64,000 nucleotides of DNA, from assembly GCA_039794405.1 (NCBI GenBank), contig JBDIVL010000011.1, positions 1-64,000 of the forward strand. Direction: 5' to 3'. The notes below the pieces were generated by a model, which worked only from the letters and a program-made list of their open reading frames with translations, was not told the DNA's origin and did no database searches. Positions 14,889 through 22,739 of this stretch are shown here, piece after piece (the first letter of the stretch is position 1; each line of letters starts with the position of its first letter). This DNA comes from JBDIVL01 sp039794405 (lineage in GTDB: Bacteria > Planctomycetota > Brocadiia > Brocadiales > Brocadiaceae). The translations under genes and the position numbers were made by a program.

Positions 14889-15110
14889 TTACTTATTCCC
14901 CTGCTTTTCCTCAAATTGCTTTTGATACGACTTGATAAAGAGCGGTCCCAGAACAGCCGCCAAATTCTGCCAGTCCATATCGATCTTACCGATTGCAAAT
15001 ATCTGATAGCAGCCCTGGATGAAATACAAACAGCACATCATAAACACGATGAGCCGTGCCATGCTGTAGCCTCCGTTATCTTCCTGAAAAAATTCCAATA
15101 TCTGCTTCAT
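14889..15110 (-). CDS. Holin-like small membrane protein
   Basis: 73 residues from the ATG at 15110. It has one clear hydrophobic segment (MARLIVFMMCCLYFIQGCYQ) and a second, weaker one (LAAVLGPLFIKSYQ), with a charged C-terminus (KQFEEKQGNK). Size, topology and position in the cassette fit a holin. No endolysin gene is evident nearby, so either it lies elsewhere or the lysozyme is divergent. The palindrome at 14865-14891 overlaps the last bases. Confidence 0.55.
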   Translation of the reverse strand: MKQILEFFQEDNGGYSMARLIVFMMCCLYFIQGCYQIFAIGKIDMDWQNLAAVLGPLFIKSYQKQFEEKQGNK

Positions 15111-15305
15111 GTGTGAATACCTCAAAAAATGTGTGTAGGTGGGCAAGGCGCCGCCCGGCCTTTTTGGGAAGCGCCAAGCCCATGACGGGATGAATGATGA
15201 AAGGATTATACTGTGAAGCAATAGGGGAATCTATTAAACTGGTTTAAAACTTTTTACAGTAGGGGGGATGCAGTTATGTAGGATGGGTTAAGCGAAGCGA
15301 ACCCA
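15111..15305. other. Spacer upstream of the lysis cassette; no gene seen
   Basis: About 195 bp between the Mor-like activator and the holin-like gene. This is where the middle or late promoter activated by the Mor/C-like protein would be expected. I cannot identify a certain promoter box. AGGATGGGTTAAGCGAAGCG (15280-15300) resembles repeats found in host intergenic DNA near 47865. Confidence 0.4.
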
Positions 15306-15626
15306 TCATGTTTGTGTGTGTTCTCTGAATAACATCTTCTGTTTAATCTTACTGAGGGCCTTATGATCCCGGAGGATCTCATATACCCATACCAGGCTAT
15401 ATCGTGTAGCCCGGGCCAACTCCCGGTGGTTGTTGCCGCTAAAATGCTTGATGATGTACTCCTTTTTCTTTTCACGAATGAACTTATCCAGGCTTGGGAA
15501 ATAGAAGGGCTGCTTACCAAAACACTCGATCAGCTTGATGGTATTTTCCAGGCCGATCAGTTCTGCCATCTCTTGATATTGTTTTGGTAATTCATGTACG
15601 TCTAATTCTTCCAGCCAGTCCATCAT
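15306..15626 (-). CDS. Mor/C-family transcription activator
   Basis: 106 residues. LPKQYQEMAELIGLENTIKL, FGKQPFYFPSLDKFIREKKK, KHFSGNNHRELARATRYSLV and WVYEIL match the Mor family: E...liG...t..L...fg...iYiP, then F.G.N..eLAr.y..s...Vy.iL, a dimerisation domain followed by an HTH. In Mu, Mor switches on middle transcription and C the late genes. Only one member is present in this window, placed between early genes and the late block, so it probably drives the late operon. Confidence 0.82.
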   Translation of the reverse strand: MMDWLEELDVHELPKQYQEMAELIGLENTIKLIECFGKQPFYFPSLDKFIREKKKEYIIKHFSGNNHRELARATRYSLVWVYEILRDHKALSKIKQKMLFREHTQT

Positions 15627-15724
15627 ACATCTCCCGAAAAAGGCTCATCAGATAGGGCAATTACCCTATGACGCCCGCCGTAGGGGCAGGTTTGAAACCT
15701 GCCCCTACAAACAAGCGTTTCGCC
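15627..15724. repeat. Family B palindrome between regulator genes
   Basis: GTAGGGGCAGGTTTGAAACC followed by TGCCCCTACA at 15679-15709, plus a weaker hairpin AGGGCAATTACCCT at 15653-15667. Confidence 0.85.
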
Positions 15725-16579
15725 TTAGTTATTGCTCGATAGTTGGCCTTGCACAAGCCGCCTGTAAGGCGTAATCTCTGCTGCGGGCTGCGTCCCCATA
15801 AGGTACCCATTCACGAGCCGGTGCAGTTCCAGTTCCTCTTTACCCGTGCGGCCATACAAGAGCAGGTTCGAGAGCAGCTCCACGGGACAAATGGCGACTG
15901 CCTTGCTCGCCTTCACCCGTATACCTGTCGACTTACATACTGCCTTAAAGAGCGAAAGCTCCTCACCCTCAAGCAGGGTAATACTTGCACGCACCTCCGG
16001 GTGCGCCCGCGCTCTATCCCGAAGATTGCCTTTTTTTAAACCAAGCGCGTCCGTAACCTCCTTAACCATAGCCACCTCCCCATACCTGCCATAGTTCACC
16101 AGATGGATATGCCTGCCTTTAAAACACAGCGCCTTGAAGCGGTATCCATCCGCAGTCCTTTCATGCCCGGAGGTTGGCTTCATCGTAATCCTACCAGCCT
16201 TGATCTCTTCCATCAGCAGCGAATAGGTGCAAAACCCTTCCACTACCGCTATGGCATGCTTTATGGCCTGATCAGTGTTCAGGATCGTGGAAAACATAAA
16301 GGCGCCTGTTTTGGTGTAGATATAGAATGGAGAACCCCTGTATTTATCGGCTTCTCCAAGGTGGTCGCAATTTGCGACCTCCTCCTTTGTGAGTCGAAAA
16401 TAATCCACACCTTCCCTAAACTTCTTTGGATTTCTCTCCCTTGTCTCATTAAGCCGCTTCGTTTCTACTCCATAAATCCTTGCCAGGTCTCTATCGAGCA
16501 TGCAGGGCGGTTTTCCTGGCAAATCAATCACCCTGTCTTCAAGCCGTTTTCCTTCTACTTTTTCCAACATATCATCCAT
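15725..16579 (-). CDS. ORF6N-domain antirepressor-like protein
   Basis: 284 residues. The N-terminal ORF6N domain is clear: VIDLPGKPPCMLDRDLARIY, GVETKRLNETRERNPKKF and GVDYFRLTKEE. It continues with FYIYTKTGAFMFSTILNTDQ, typical of KilA-N/ORF6N phage regulators. The C-terminal about 120 residues (HIHLVNYGRYGEVAMVKEVT, LFKAVCKSTGIRVKASKAVA) form a second DNA-binding-type domain. These proteins usually act as antirepressors. AGGAGG lies directly against the first ATG, so the second in-frame ATG at 16570 may be the true start. Confidence 0.8.
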   Translation of the reverse strand: MDDMLEKVEGKRLEDRVIDLPGKPPCMLDRDLARIYGVETKRLNETRERNPKKFREGVDYFRLTKEEVANCDHLGEADKYRGSPFYIYTKTGAFMFSTILNTDQAIKHAIAVVEGFCTYSLLMEEIKAGRITMKPTSGHERTADGYRFKALCFKGRHIHLVNYGRYGEVAMVKEVTDALGLKKGNLRDRARAHPEVRASITLLEGEELSLFKAVCKSTGIRVKASKAVAICPVELLSNLLLYGRTGKEELELHRLVNGYLMGTQPAAEITPYRRLVQGQLSSNN

Positions 16580-16586
16580 CCTCCTA

Positions 16587-16814
16587 TTAAGAATTTTTGT
16601 GGATACAACTCATGGAATCTTCCAGAACGTCCTGGCAAAATCCTATGAATAGATAAAGGCCATAATATCCCTGGTTTGAAAAGTCGTATTGCTCTGCTGG
16701 CGGTGTTGGCTGTGCGGTTAGGTCTTTGATGAATTGCAAAAGCGCTGAAAGGTTTTCAAGCGCGTCTGCCGCATTTTGCAGGGTTTGCGGCGATTCCCAG
16801 TTCTTTTTAGGCAT
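16587..16814 (-). CDS. Hypothetical protein
   Basis: 75 residues from the ATG at 16814 with AGGAGG upstream. A longer frame exists but runs through folded noncoding sequence. The helix TLQNAADALENLSALLQFIK is followed by a Pro/Gln segment and an aromatic stretch (NQGYYGLYLFIGFCQDVLED). No known motif. It ends 7 nt before the ORF6N gene and is likely cotranscribed. Confidence 0.55.
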   Translation of the reverse strand: MPKKNWESPQTLQNAADALENLSALLQFIKDLTAQPTPPAEQYDFSNQGYYGLYLFIGFCQDVLEDSMSCIHKNS

Positions 16815-16859
16815 GGTATGCCTCCTATAGATTTTTTTTGATATTTTGGGCACAAATAA

Positions 16860-17055
16860 AAATGCCCGTAGATGTATCAGTGGCTCTATAGGAGACCACC
16901 CCAGGGCCTCGCGACCAAGGGCATCTACGGGCACGTAATGTGTCCTGAATATTGTGAGACCACCTCCTTTCCTGCCGGTGATGGCAAGGTCCGGAGCAGC
17001 CCCTATAGAGTTCTTGATGCTCGTCACTATACTTGGAGCTGTTGTAAATTTCAAC
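16860..17055 (-). other. Folded noncoding element upstream of the 16587-16814 gene
   Basis: Two nested inverted repeats. GCCCGTAGATG (16864-16874) pairs with CATCTACGGGC (16922-16932), and on the minus strand the hairpin is followed by ATTTTTATTT, as in an intrinsic terminator. CTCTATAGG (16874-16882) pairs with CCTATAGAG (17002-17010). Two GGTGGTCTC direct repeats also occur. The frame through the region looks unlike a protein. It may be an attenuator or a small RNA. Confidence 0.45.
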
Positions 17056-17065
17056 ATAATTTTTC

Positions 17066-17218
17066 TCATATTTGTTTCTCTTTGATTATTTTCACCAACT
17101 CCCTTACCTTGTTTTCCCCCAAACAATACTGCCCTTTTTCATATGTTGCTTCCCAGCATATCTTTTTGTTTTGCTCAATAAATTGTTCTGTAAATTCTTC
17201 TAGTTCCTTTTCTTTCAT
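17066..17218 (-). CDS. Small hypothetical charged protein
   Basis: 50 residues from the ATG at 17218: MKEKELEEFTEQFIEQNKKI, then CWEATYEKGQYCLGENKVRE. It is helical and Lys/Glu-rich with two cysteines. The start lies 7 nt after the stop of the GemA-like gene, so it is likely cotranscribed. Family not recognised. Confidence 0.5.
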   Translation of the reverse strand: MKEKELEEFTEQFIEQNKKICWEATYEKGQYCLGENKVRELVKIIKEKQI

Positions 17219-17225
17219 ATTGACC

Positions 17226-17672
17226 TCACCACGGCTCATCGCGCTGCAGCTCAATAAGCCTTCTTTTCAGTTCTTTCAATCCAGCGATCTTCATCTTCCT
17301 GTATCCATCGCTTTCGCCAAACCTGGCACAAAGGTTATTAAGCGGCACGATATAGTCAGACCCGAAACGAATTTTAGCAAGATCCCGGATTTCCTCCTGC
17401 ATACCGTTTTTATTAGATGGATACTGCTTGCGGTAGTAATCTTCCAGCGTTCTTACCTCCTGTCTTTGATATGTACGTCCACGATCCTTGAGCCATGCAA
17501 TCACCTTTTCTATATCCCGCTCGTTGCATTGTGACAAACGTTTACCACCACAAAGATCAGGCACCGTTTCCGACCGAAAATTTTCGTACTTAGGATCGTT
17601 CTTTTCAAGTCCCTGACTATTCGCCTCCGCAAATAATTCCTGCAAAAGTTTATATCGTGTTTTATTTCTCAT
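17226..17672 (-). CDS. GemA-like regulatory protein (Mu gp16, DUF1018)
   Basis: 148 residues. RNKTRYKLLQELFAEANSQG, LSQCNERDIEKVIAWLKDRG and the C-terminal KNGMQEEIRDLAKIRFGSDY, LKELKRRLIELQ follow the DUF1018/GemA plan: a DNA-binding-like helical N-domain and a second helical part after a linker. GemA in Mu modulates host gene expression and DNA supercoiling. Position between Gam and Mor matches Mu's semi-essential region. Confidence 0.7.
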   Translation of the reverse strand: MRNKTRYKLLQELFAEANSQGLEKNDPKYENFRSETVPDLCGGKRLSQCNERDIEKVIAWLKDRGRTYQRQEVRTLEDYYRKQYPSNKNGMQEEIRDLAKIRFGSDYIVPLNNLCARFGESDGYRKMKIAGLKELKRRLIELQRDEPW

Positions 17673-17684
17673 TTTTTTATCTGA

Positions 17685-17873
17685 CTACTTTAGGACGATA
17701 CAATCTAAACCAGCGTGCTTACTATGAAACTCAACTTCAACGGGTCCTTTGTTTTCATATCTAATCGGACAGTTTCTTTCGTACGGCCCGATCAGTTCCC
17801 GTAGTTGCCCGACTGTGCAGGCAGAACCGAGTTTTATAATATGCGTTCCTTCTTCTTTATGTGTATCTTTCAA
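17685..17873 (-). CDS. Small hypothetical protein
   Basis: 62 residues: MKDTHKEEGTHIIKLGSACT, VGQLRELIGPYERNCPIRYE, EVEFHSKHAGLDCIVLK. It looks like a small alpha/beta domain with three cysteines. Similar short proteins with a 'vgeLkelL...p.d.pV.y' pattern are common in phages and have no known role. Lies between the GemA-like and zinc-ribbon genes. Confidence 0.55.
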   Translation of the reverse strand: MKDTHKEEGTHIIKLGSACTVGQLRELIGPYERNCPIRYENKGPVEVEFHSKHAGLDCIVLK

Positions 17874-17902
17874 CTTTACCTCCGTTCCGCGTTAATCCGC
17901 GT

Positions 17903-18064
17903 TCATCCGTGGCTAATTTCCTTGATTAGAATTTTATATTCACAACGATCACATTCAAGTGCTTCAGGTATTTTCTTATAGTATGCCGTGTTATAGTGCC
18001 CGCAACCCGGACACTCCCACCGGTAGATATGCTCTTCTAATATTATAACGTGATCTTTCTTCAT
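17903..18064 (-). CDS. Small zinc-ribbon protein
   Basis: 53 residues from the ATG at 18064. Two Cys pairs, CPGC and CDRC, 21 residues apart, form a zinc-ribbon pattern (RWECPGCGHYNTAYYKKIPE, ALECDRCEYKILIKEI). The upstream in-frame extension (MKPSPTLFRKA) comes from a repeat. Unknown role; possibly nucleic acid binding. Confidence 0.6.
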   Translation of the reverse strand: MKKDHVIILEEHIYRWECPGCGHYNTAYYKKIPEALECDRCEYKILIKEISHG

Positions 18065-18080
18065 CGCCTTTCTGAACAAC

Positions 18081-18110
18081 GTAGGGGAGGGTTTCAAACC
18101 CGCCCCTACA
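18081..18110. repeat. Family B palindrome
   Basis: GTAGGGGAGGGTTTCAAACC followed by CGCCCCTACA in the gap between the zinc-ribbon gene and the next gene. Confidence 0.8.
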
Positions 18111-18116
18111 GCACGG

Positions 18117-18608
18117 TCACGGATTTACGGAATATTGCCCTTTGTGCCGATCCTGCAGCTCGCCGATTTTCGATTTGTTCCAGTTTTGTATCCGGCTCAG
18201 GTAACCGACAATTCTCGTCACACCATGAAGCCTGTGAAATAGCCCTGTTTCAAGCGCTCGAACAAGGTCCTCAAGCGGCTGCCGGACGATTGCATCAACC
18301 GAAACCTCGAACGCCTCACCCATGTTGTGATTCAACACCTTGATCCTGCTTTCCGCCGTCACCGTATCGCATGGCTTACCATCGACGGCCAGCCCGTCAA
18401 TCTGGAGAATTCTGTTATCTGCAATCGCCGCATCAAACGCCTTAAGCCGCTCCATGATCAGATCCACCACGTTCCCTTGTGTAGGAACACGGTGCTCCAT
18501 GTCCCTACGGGGGGTGTTTAATTCCTCAGGTGGAACAATATCACACAGCGATGCAGGACCCTCTTCTTGTGTATCCCGCCTCTTTTCTACAACTGCAGTT
18601 TCATCCAT
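18117..18608 (-). CDS. Early phage protein ending in an NrdD-like glycyl-radical-type motif
   Basis: 163 residues. The N-terminal 45 residues are low-complexity and include the palindrome-encoded RRDMEHRVPTQG. The centre is VVDLIMERLKAFDAAIADNR, LAVDGKPCDTVTAESRIKVL, and VDAIVRQPLEDLVRALETGL. The C-terminus, TRIVGYLSRIQNWNKSKIGE then LQDRHKGQY, closely matches the end of anaerobic ribonucleotide reductase NrdD (RV.GYl...  .N.gK..E..dR), where the Gly of RxxGY carries the radical. The rest of NrdD is absent. It may be a free-standing glycyl-radical-like domain or only share the motif. Confidence 0.6.
   Translation of the reverse strand: MDETAVVEKRRDTQEEGPASLCDIVPPEELNTPRRDMEHRVPTQGNVVDLIMERLKAFDAAIADNRILQIDGLAVDGKPCDTVTAESRIKVLNHNMGEAFEVSVDAIVRQPLEDLVRALETGLFHRLHGVTRIVGYLSRIQNWNKSKIGELQDRHKGQYSVNP
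18481..18508. repeat. 28-bp palindrome inside the 18117-18608 gene (family A)
   Basis: GTAGGAACACGGTGCTCCAT followed by GTCCCTAC. Translated on the minus strand as RDMEHRVPT, same frame as in the protease and transposase. Confidence 0.9.
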
Positions 18609-18723
18609 TTCTTTATCCTTCCTTTCTCAAAATCTCTGTTATCCAAAAAAGGGCGCGGGCACCGCGCCCCTACAACCATTCGTGGCTAATTCTTTCTCGT
18701 GTTTATTCGTGTCTATTCGTGGC
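18609..18723. repeat. Intergenic repeats
   Basis: GGGCGCGGGCACCGCGCCCC at 18649-18668 is a palindrome whose relative GGGCGCAGACACTGCGCCCC occurs inside the protease gene (6708-6727). ATTCGTGGCTAAT and TATTCGTGGCTCACG follow, a motif common in host intergenic DNA. Confidence 0.75.
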
Positions 18724-19284
18724 TCACGCACATTTCAACTTCTTCGCAGCCTCATCCAGATCCTTCGAGGCATTCGTTTCAAGCCAAAACTCGTCATCCT
18801 GGTCGACATCCAGCCCGCACTTATTCAATTGTTTCCTATCGAGAGTACCTTGCCGTTCCGCATCAAGAATCTTTTCTTTGTTAATCTCGTACGATTCCCG
18901 TACAAAATCAGGCAGGCACACCCTTACAAGCTCTGCCGCATCCTTGAAGGATTTCACCACTCTCTTCATCAATACCACTGCCGGCGTGGACACCCGGAAA
19001 CCCAACCGCCCAAACGGTGTTTCGAGCGTCTTCTTTTCCCACGTGTCTGCCGCCTCTTCAGCCCAGGCCCCGAGTTCCTTCACCAGCAGCGCCTTTTCCG
19101 CTTCCAACCCCGCACGCCCGGCCTTTTTCTGTGTTTTAGCATGTTCTTCTCTTACCAGAGCGATATCTTCCGCTTCGTCCATATCCCAGCTTGCAAGCTG
19201 CATATCAATGTTGTTCAGCCTTGCCATTGCAGCCTCTGCCTGTTCCCTGCTTTTAATACTATTTTTCGGTTTTAACCGTGCCAA
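18724..19284 (-). CDS. gam: Host-nuclease inhibitor Gam
   Basis: 186 residues from a TTG start with AGGAGG upstream. SREQAEAAMARLNNIDMQLA, the long coiled coil with REEHAKTQKKAGRAGLEAEK, and TLETPFGRLGFRVSTPAVVL match Mu Gam, a dimer that binds double-strand DNA ends and protects them from exonucleases such as RecBCD. Position after MuA/MuB is as in Mu. The C-terminus is a little extended (ASKDLDEAAKKLKCA). Confidence 0.85.
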   Translation of the reverse strand: MARLKPKNSIKSREQAEAAMARLNNIDMQLASWDMDEAEDIALVREEHAKTQKKAGRAGLEAEKALLVKELGAWAEEAADTWEKKTLETPFGRLGFRVSTPAVVLMKRVVKSFKDAAELVRVCLPDFVRESYEINKEKILDAERQGTLDRKQLNKCGLDVDQDDEFWLETNASKDLDEAAKKLKCA

Positions 19285-19300
19285 ACTACACCTCCTTTTC

Positions 19301-19636
19301 TTAATTCCTCTTCATACTATGAACCTTATTCGGTATATCCCGATAATGTACCGAATCCCCAATCTTCTTATCGCATATTTCACACCTCCGGTTGTGAGGG
19401 CCCCGGCTCATAAATACCCTTCCACAGCAAAGACATGTCCGCTCTTGAGAAGGAGAAATAACCGTCTCCAATCGAAGCGGCCTTTTGTTTCTCATACAAC
19501 CGCAAGAGTAAGCTCTCCTGCCATTTGTAACGTTTTTTTCAACATCGCTCTTGCAATACTCACAATGAAACAGTGCATAGCTTATCACCCTCCCGGTAGA
19601 ATTTCGCCGTGTGCCTATGTGTTTTATCAATTTCAT
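19301..19636 (-). CDS. Zinc-binding protein with several CxxC motifs
   Basis: 111 residues. Cys pairs occur at CEYC, CGC, CLCC and CEIC, with a His nearby (GPHNRRCEIC). The second half resembles the CxxC-F.S.g..nR.C..C small zinc finger (RTCLCCGRVFMSRGPHNRRC) found in many phage and bacterial proteins. ATG at 19636 is preceded by GGAGG and follows MuB by 3 nt, so it is in the same operon. Probable DNA- or protein-binding adaptor. Confidence 0.65.
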   Translation of the reverse strand: MKLIKHIGTRRNSTGRVISYALFHCEYCKSDVEKNVTNGRRAYSCGCMRNKRPLRLETVISPSQERTCLCCGRVFMSRGPHNRRCEICDKKIGDSVHYRDIPNKVHSMKRN

Positions 19637-19639
19637 ATT

Positions 19640-20872
19640 TCACGCCTCCGCCACGTGCTCAGGCGTCACCTGTGTCTTTCCATCCCTATACGCATTCTGC
19701 ATCGCCCTTACTGCGATGTTGTTTGCCAACTGCGGCACCTCTGCTCGCTTCGCAAGTATATGAAGCGCCTTATCACTGAAAACTTTATGGACGTCACCGG
19801 CCACTTTTTTGAACCTGAAATCAAGATACTGCGCCATGGACCCGTTCAGGTTCCCCAGATCAATCACATAGCACCGCTCTGAGAACTCGCGGATGAACGG
19901 GTTATTCTGCAAGCGGTCCATGAGTTCGTAGGGCGTATTCGTGCTATCTACACCGCCCTGGCCAACAAGGATTATCGAAAGCAGTTTGAAAATCATCCCG
20001 CTATCCCATAATCTCTTAAGGGCAATGTATGATTCCTCATTGAGGTCATGCGCCTCGTCCAGGATGACAACCGGATTTGATCCCATCCGGACATTTTCCT
20101 CCAAAAGCCTCTTTGCCATAGCGTCCCGTTCAACGGCACTCCTGGGGATGCGCTGGCCTCCCAATTGTGTAATAACTGCCTGGGTAAGGGCAGAACCATT
20201 GAGCATCCTGCGGTCCATGCGGTCCGGGTAGATGATCTTGATGTTTTTTTCCTTCATCATCTTCGTAAGCACGTAACGCAAGAATGTGGTTTTCCCTGCG
20301 CCGATATCGCCGACCAGGGCCATAATCCCATGACGCCTGATCGTGTCGTAGACCCGCCTTTCAACCACCTTTAGACGCGGCGAGATCCAGATATCCGTAA
20401 AATCAATAACGTCAAAAAATGGATCTCCCCCCAGCCCGAAATGCCTCAAAACCTCGTCATCGAGGTATGTCTTCGTGTAATTCACCTGAGAATCCTCCTG
20501 TATATTTTTTCTTACCCGGATATTATTCTGTCTCGGTCTGCCCGACCTGTTCTGTATCCTATGACGGAAACTCTTCTGGCAGCTAATCTTCTTCATCTTA
20601 TACTCAGCGCCCTCCAGATACTGCCAGATGCCTGTTGTTGCAATCTTATGCTCAGCAAGCACCTCTTCAATAAGCCTCTTAAGCTTATCATGCTCAGAAG
20701 TTTCATACTGCTTATTGATTACTCCCCAGATTGTTATTCTTGATATCTTATATCCCTTCTTTGTGACCTCTTCTGCCAGCCATTTCATTGGCCTCCCGGC
20801 CTCTGCAAGCCGTTGTTTCAGCCTGAGAGGTTTGGTTGGCAGCTTATCCCATAGTACCGATTCATGCCTCAT
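19640..20872 (-). CDS. MuB-like AAA+ ATPase, transposition target selector
   Basis: 410 residues. The N-terminal about 120 residues hold HTH-type helices (GRPMKWLAEEVTKKGYKISR) and a basic linker (RHRIQNRSGRPRQNNIRVRK). The AAA+ core has Walker A GDIGAGKTTFL, Walker B VVILDEAHDL, and sensor region LLSIILVGQGG. The C-terminus (VHKVFSDKALHILAKRAEVP, YRDGKTQVTPEHVAEA) is a helical lid. MuB binds target DNA, activates MuA and gives target immunity. It lies directly after MuA, 51 nt away. A shorter relative of this protein is encoded at 29361-29843. Confidence 0.88.
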   Translation of the reverse strand: MRHESVLWDKLPTKPLRLKQRLAEAGRPMKWLAEEVTKKGYKISRITIWGVINKQYETSEHDKLKRLIEEVLAEHKIATTGIWQYLEGAEYKMKKISCQKSFRHRIQNRSGRPRQNNIRVRKNIQEDSQVNYTKTYLDDEVLRHFGLGGDPFFDVIDFTDIWISPRLKVVERRVYDTIRRHGIMALVGDIGAGKTTFLRYVLTKMMKEKNIKIIYPDRMDRRMLNGSALTQAVITQLGGQRIPRSAVERDAMAKRLLEENVRMGSNPVVILDEAHDLNEESYIALKRLWDSGMIFKLLSIILVGQGGVDSTNTPYELMDRLQNNPFIREFSERCYVIDLGNLNGSMAQYLDFRFKKVAGDVHKVFSDKALHILAKRAEVPQLANNIAVRAMQNAYRDGKTQVTPEHVAEA

Positions 20873-20923
20873 TCATCCCTCCTTTTTTAAGGTTAAGGCT
20901 GAGGTTGAGGTTAAGAAAAGCCC

Positions 20924-22732
20924 TCAACCTAAAACAACCTTTCTTAATTCTACTTCTGCCTCCTGACTTCTGTCTTCTGACTTCCCCAACAGTTGACATA
21001 TTTCCTCAATCACCGTATCTTCCACCGCCTGCCTGTCCCCTAAACATTCCTCGATAAGCTGCGACTGTATCGGGGTAATGCGCTCCAGTTTCAGCCTGAA
21101 CCGTATCTCCCGGAAGAAGTCATGCCGGGAATAGGTGATGATTTCGGATTTCATGCCACCGGTCTCCGTAGGGACACGGTGCTCCGTGTCCCTACACGGT
21201 ATTTCACGATCCACATTCTTTATCCCCACATCAATCACCGTCCCCTGTCGCTCGATGTATCCCACCTTTTCCGGGACTTTCTCCAGATCATGCCCGAAAG
21301 AGGCCGCCGCTACCTTCGAGTAATCTATTCCATCCATCTCCTTCATTGCCACCTGTATCGGCGTATCCTCATGCCGCTTGTATTCCTTGCCGATCTTTAC
21401 CGCATCCTCACGGTCACCGTACGCATCCCTTCTAATTATCGTTGCCCGCAGGTGGATGATATTCTGTGTGTCCATCTCAACCTTCCACGCCCGGATATTG
21501 TTTTTATCGATGAAATCATAATCCACCATAACCTCATCACCGCGGTTCACAGGGCCGCTGATGAGATATTCCTGCCCGTTAAACCGTATCGTCTTATATG
21601 TCGAGATCCTTGCCGGTACAGGCTTACTCGTTGCAAGCCCCATGAAGGTCTCCTTCGTGCAGTCCAGGATCCTCTTATGTTCTGGCCTGATCAGCGCCGT
21701 CCATTTTGCAAGCCGGGTCGTCTTCATGCGCGTATGGATCGAAAGCGCATTGTCTTTTATGCACCACTCGAACGCCCACTGATTAATCTCCTCCAGCGAC
21801 ATAGCAGGACGGAAGGCCGTCTTGCATTCAAAGTGCTCTTGTATATACTTCATCCGCTCTTCTACAATTCCCTTTGCCCGCGAATTCCCCTTCTTGTGAT
21901 GATCTAAATTGATTTGCAACCGGTCTGCAACGGAGCGTAAGAACTGTGATTTCATCGCAGCACCCTTATCCGCATACAGGTTAAACGGTACGCCGCAAAA
22001 GGGGTACTTCTCTTTGAATGCCCATGCGCTGAAAAGGAAATCAAGCAGGTCTGCAAGGTTTTCACCAGCGGAATAGTAGTATTTGAAAAAGTAACACTGG
22101 CTTTTCACATCAATGAGCACGTACCGGTGCAGGTGTTTGCCGATTTTTTTGAAGTTCTCAAGCTTGCCCGGATACAGCTCCAGGTTCATATCGTGCTGTG
22201 CAAGGCCCTTTTTGGGTTTGAAGTAATACTGAATGCAAGGGGTGATGTCGAAGGCGTGCCACTCGTTCACGAACTCCGCTGTCATAGAAACGCAGAATGC
22301 CGGGGTCTGGTGATCGTCGGTGGTCCAGTTTCTGAGCATCTGCCTGCGCGAGATTCCGCGTATCCGTAAGTGACGGTTGACGGTAGAAGGGGATATGTCG
22401 AGCTCTTCCTTGCCATCGAGTTTTCTTGTATCGTTGAGAAGCTCCAGGGCAACTGTGGTGGGCATAAGCATGTTTTTATTTCGCCGCTTGGTACACTTCT
22501 GCATACCGGCAACAAGTTTCAAATCGTCAGGGGTAAGGCCGCACTTGATCTTCCCTCTATCAGCGCGAGGTTTCCTCCGGGAACGGTATCCTCCCTTTCT
22601 TGCCATGGTATAGACTTTACCTCTACTCATCCCGTAGGTGTGCATGTAATACGCAACAATCTCGCCGCGTTTCACACCACTGCCGGCGTGCATTAACCTG
22701 CCGGCGATCTCCTTTTCTAATTCTGTAGACAT
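20924..22732 (-). CDS. MuA-like DDE transposase
   Basis: 602 residues from the ATG at 22732 (GGGAG upstream). Helical N-terminal DNA-binding domains (GEIVAYYMHTYGMSRGKVYT) precede an RNase H-fold integrase core. Likely catalytic acids are D in EWHAFDIT, D in FNLYADKG and E in AKGIVEERMKYI. A beta-barrel part follows (RISTYKTIRFNGQEYLISGP). The tail (residues about 505-602) carries the peptide CRDTEHRVPTE from a 28-bp palindrome (21168-21195) and ends in a segment encoded by another repeat (KSEDRSQEAEVEL). The insert lies in the region that in Mu contacts MuB and ClpX, so it is outside the core. Confidence 0.9.
   Translation of the reverse strand: MSTELEKEIAGRLMHAGSGVKRGEIVAYYMHTYGMSRGKVYTMARKGGYRSRRKPRADRGKIKCGLTPDDLKLVAGMQKCTKRRNKNMLMPTTVALELLNDTRKLDGKEELDISPSTVNRHLRIRGISRRQMLRNWTTDDHQTPAFCVSMTAEFVNEWHAFDITPCIQYYFKPKKGLAQHDMNLELYPGKLENFKKIGKHLHRYVLIDVKSQCYFFKYYYSAGENLADLLDFLFSAWAFKEKYPFCGVPFNLYADKGAAMKSQFLRSVADRLQINLDHHKKGNSRAKGIVEERMKYIQEHFECKTAFRPAMSLEEINQWAFEWCIKDNALSIHTRMKTTRLAKWTALIRPEHKRILDCTKETFMGLATSKPVPARISTYKTIRFNGQEYLISGPVNRGDEVMVDYDFIDKNNIRAWKVEMDTQNIIHLRATIIRRDAYGDREDAVKIGKEYKRHEDTPIQVAMKEMDGIDYSKVAAASFGHDLEKVPEKVGYIERQGTVIDVGIKNVDREIPCRDTEHRVPTETGGMKSEIITYSRHDFFREIRFRLKLERITPIQSQLIEECLGDRQAVEDTVIEEICQLLGKSEDRSQEAEVELRKVVLG
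21168..21195. repeat. 28-bp palindrome inside the transposase gene (family A)
   Basis: GTAGGGACACGGTGCTCCGT followed by GTCCCTAC; read on the minus strand as RDTEHRVPT. Identical at the base level to the copy at 6847-6874 in the protease gene. Confidence 0.92.
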
Positions 22733-22739
22733 GTGCATC

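Noticed and set aside
18530..19882. A 450-codon open frame on the + strand opposite Gam and neighbouring genes
   Set aside because: It is a shadow of the minus-strand genes (Gam, zinc-finger protein), has poor protein composition and no ribosome site.
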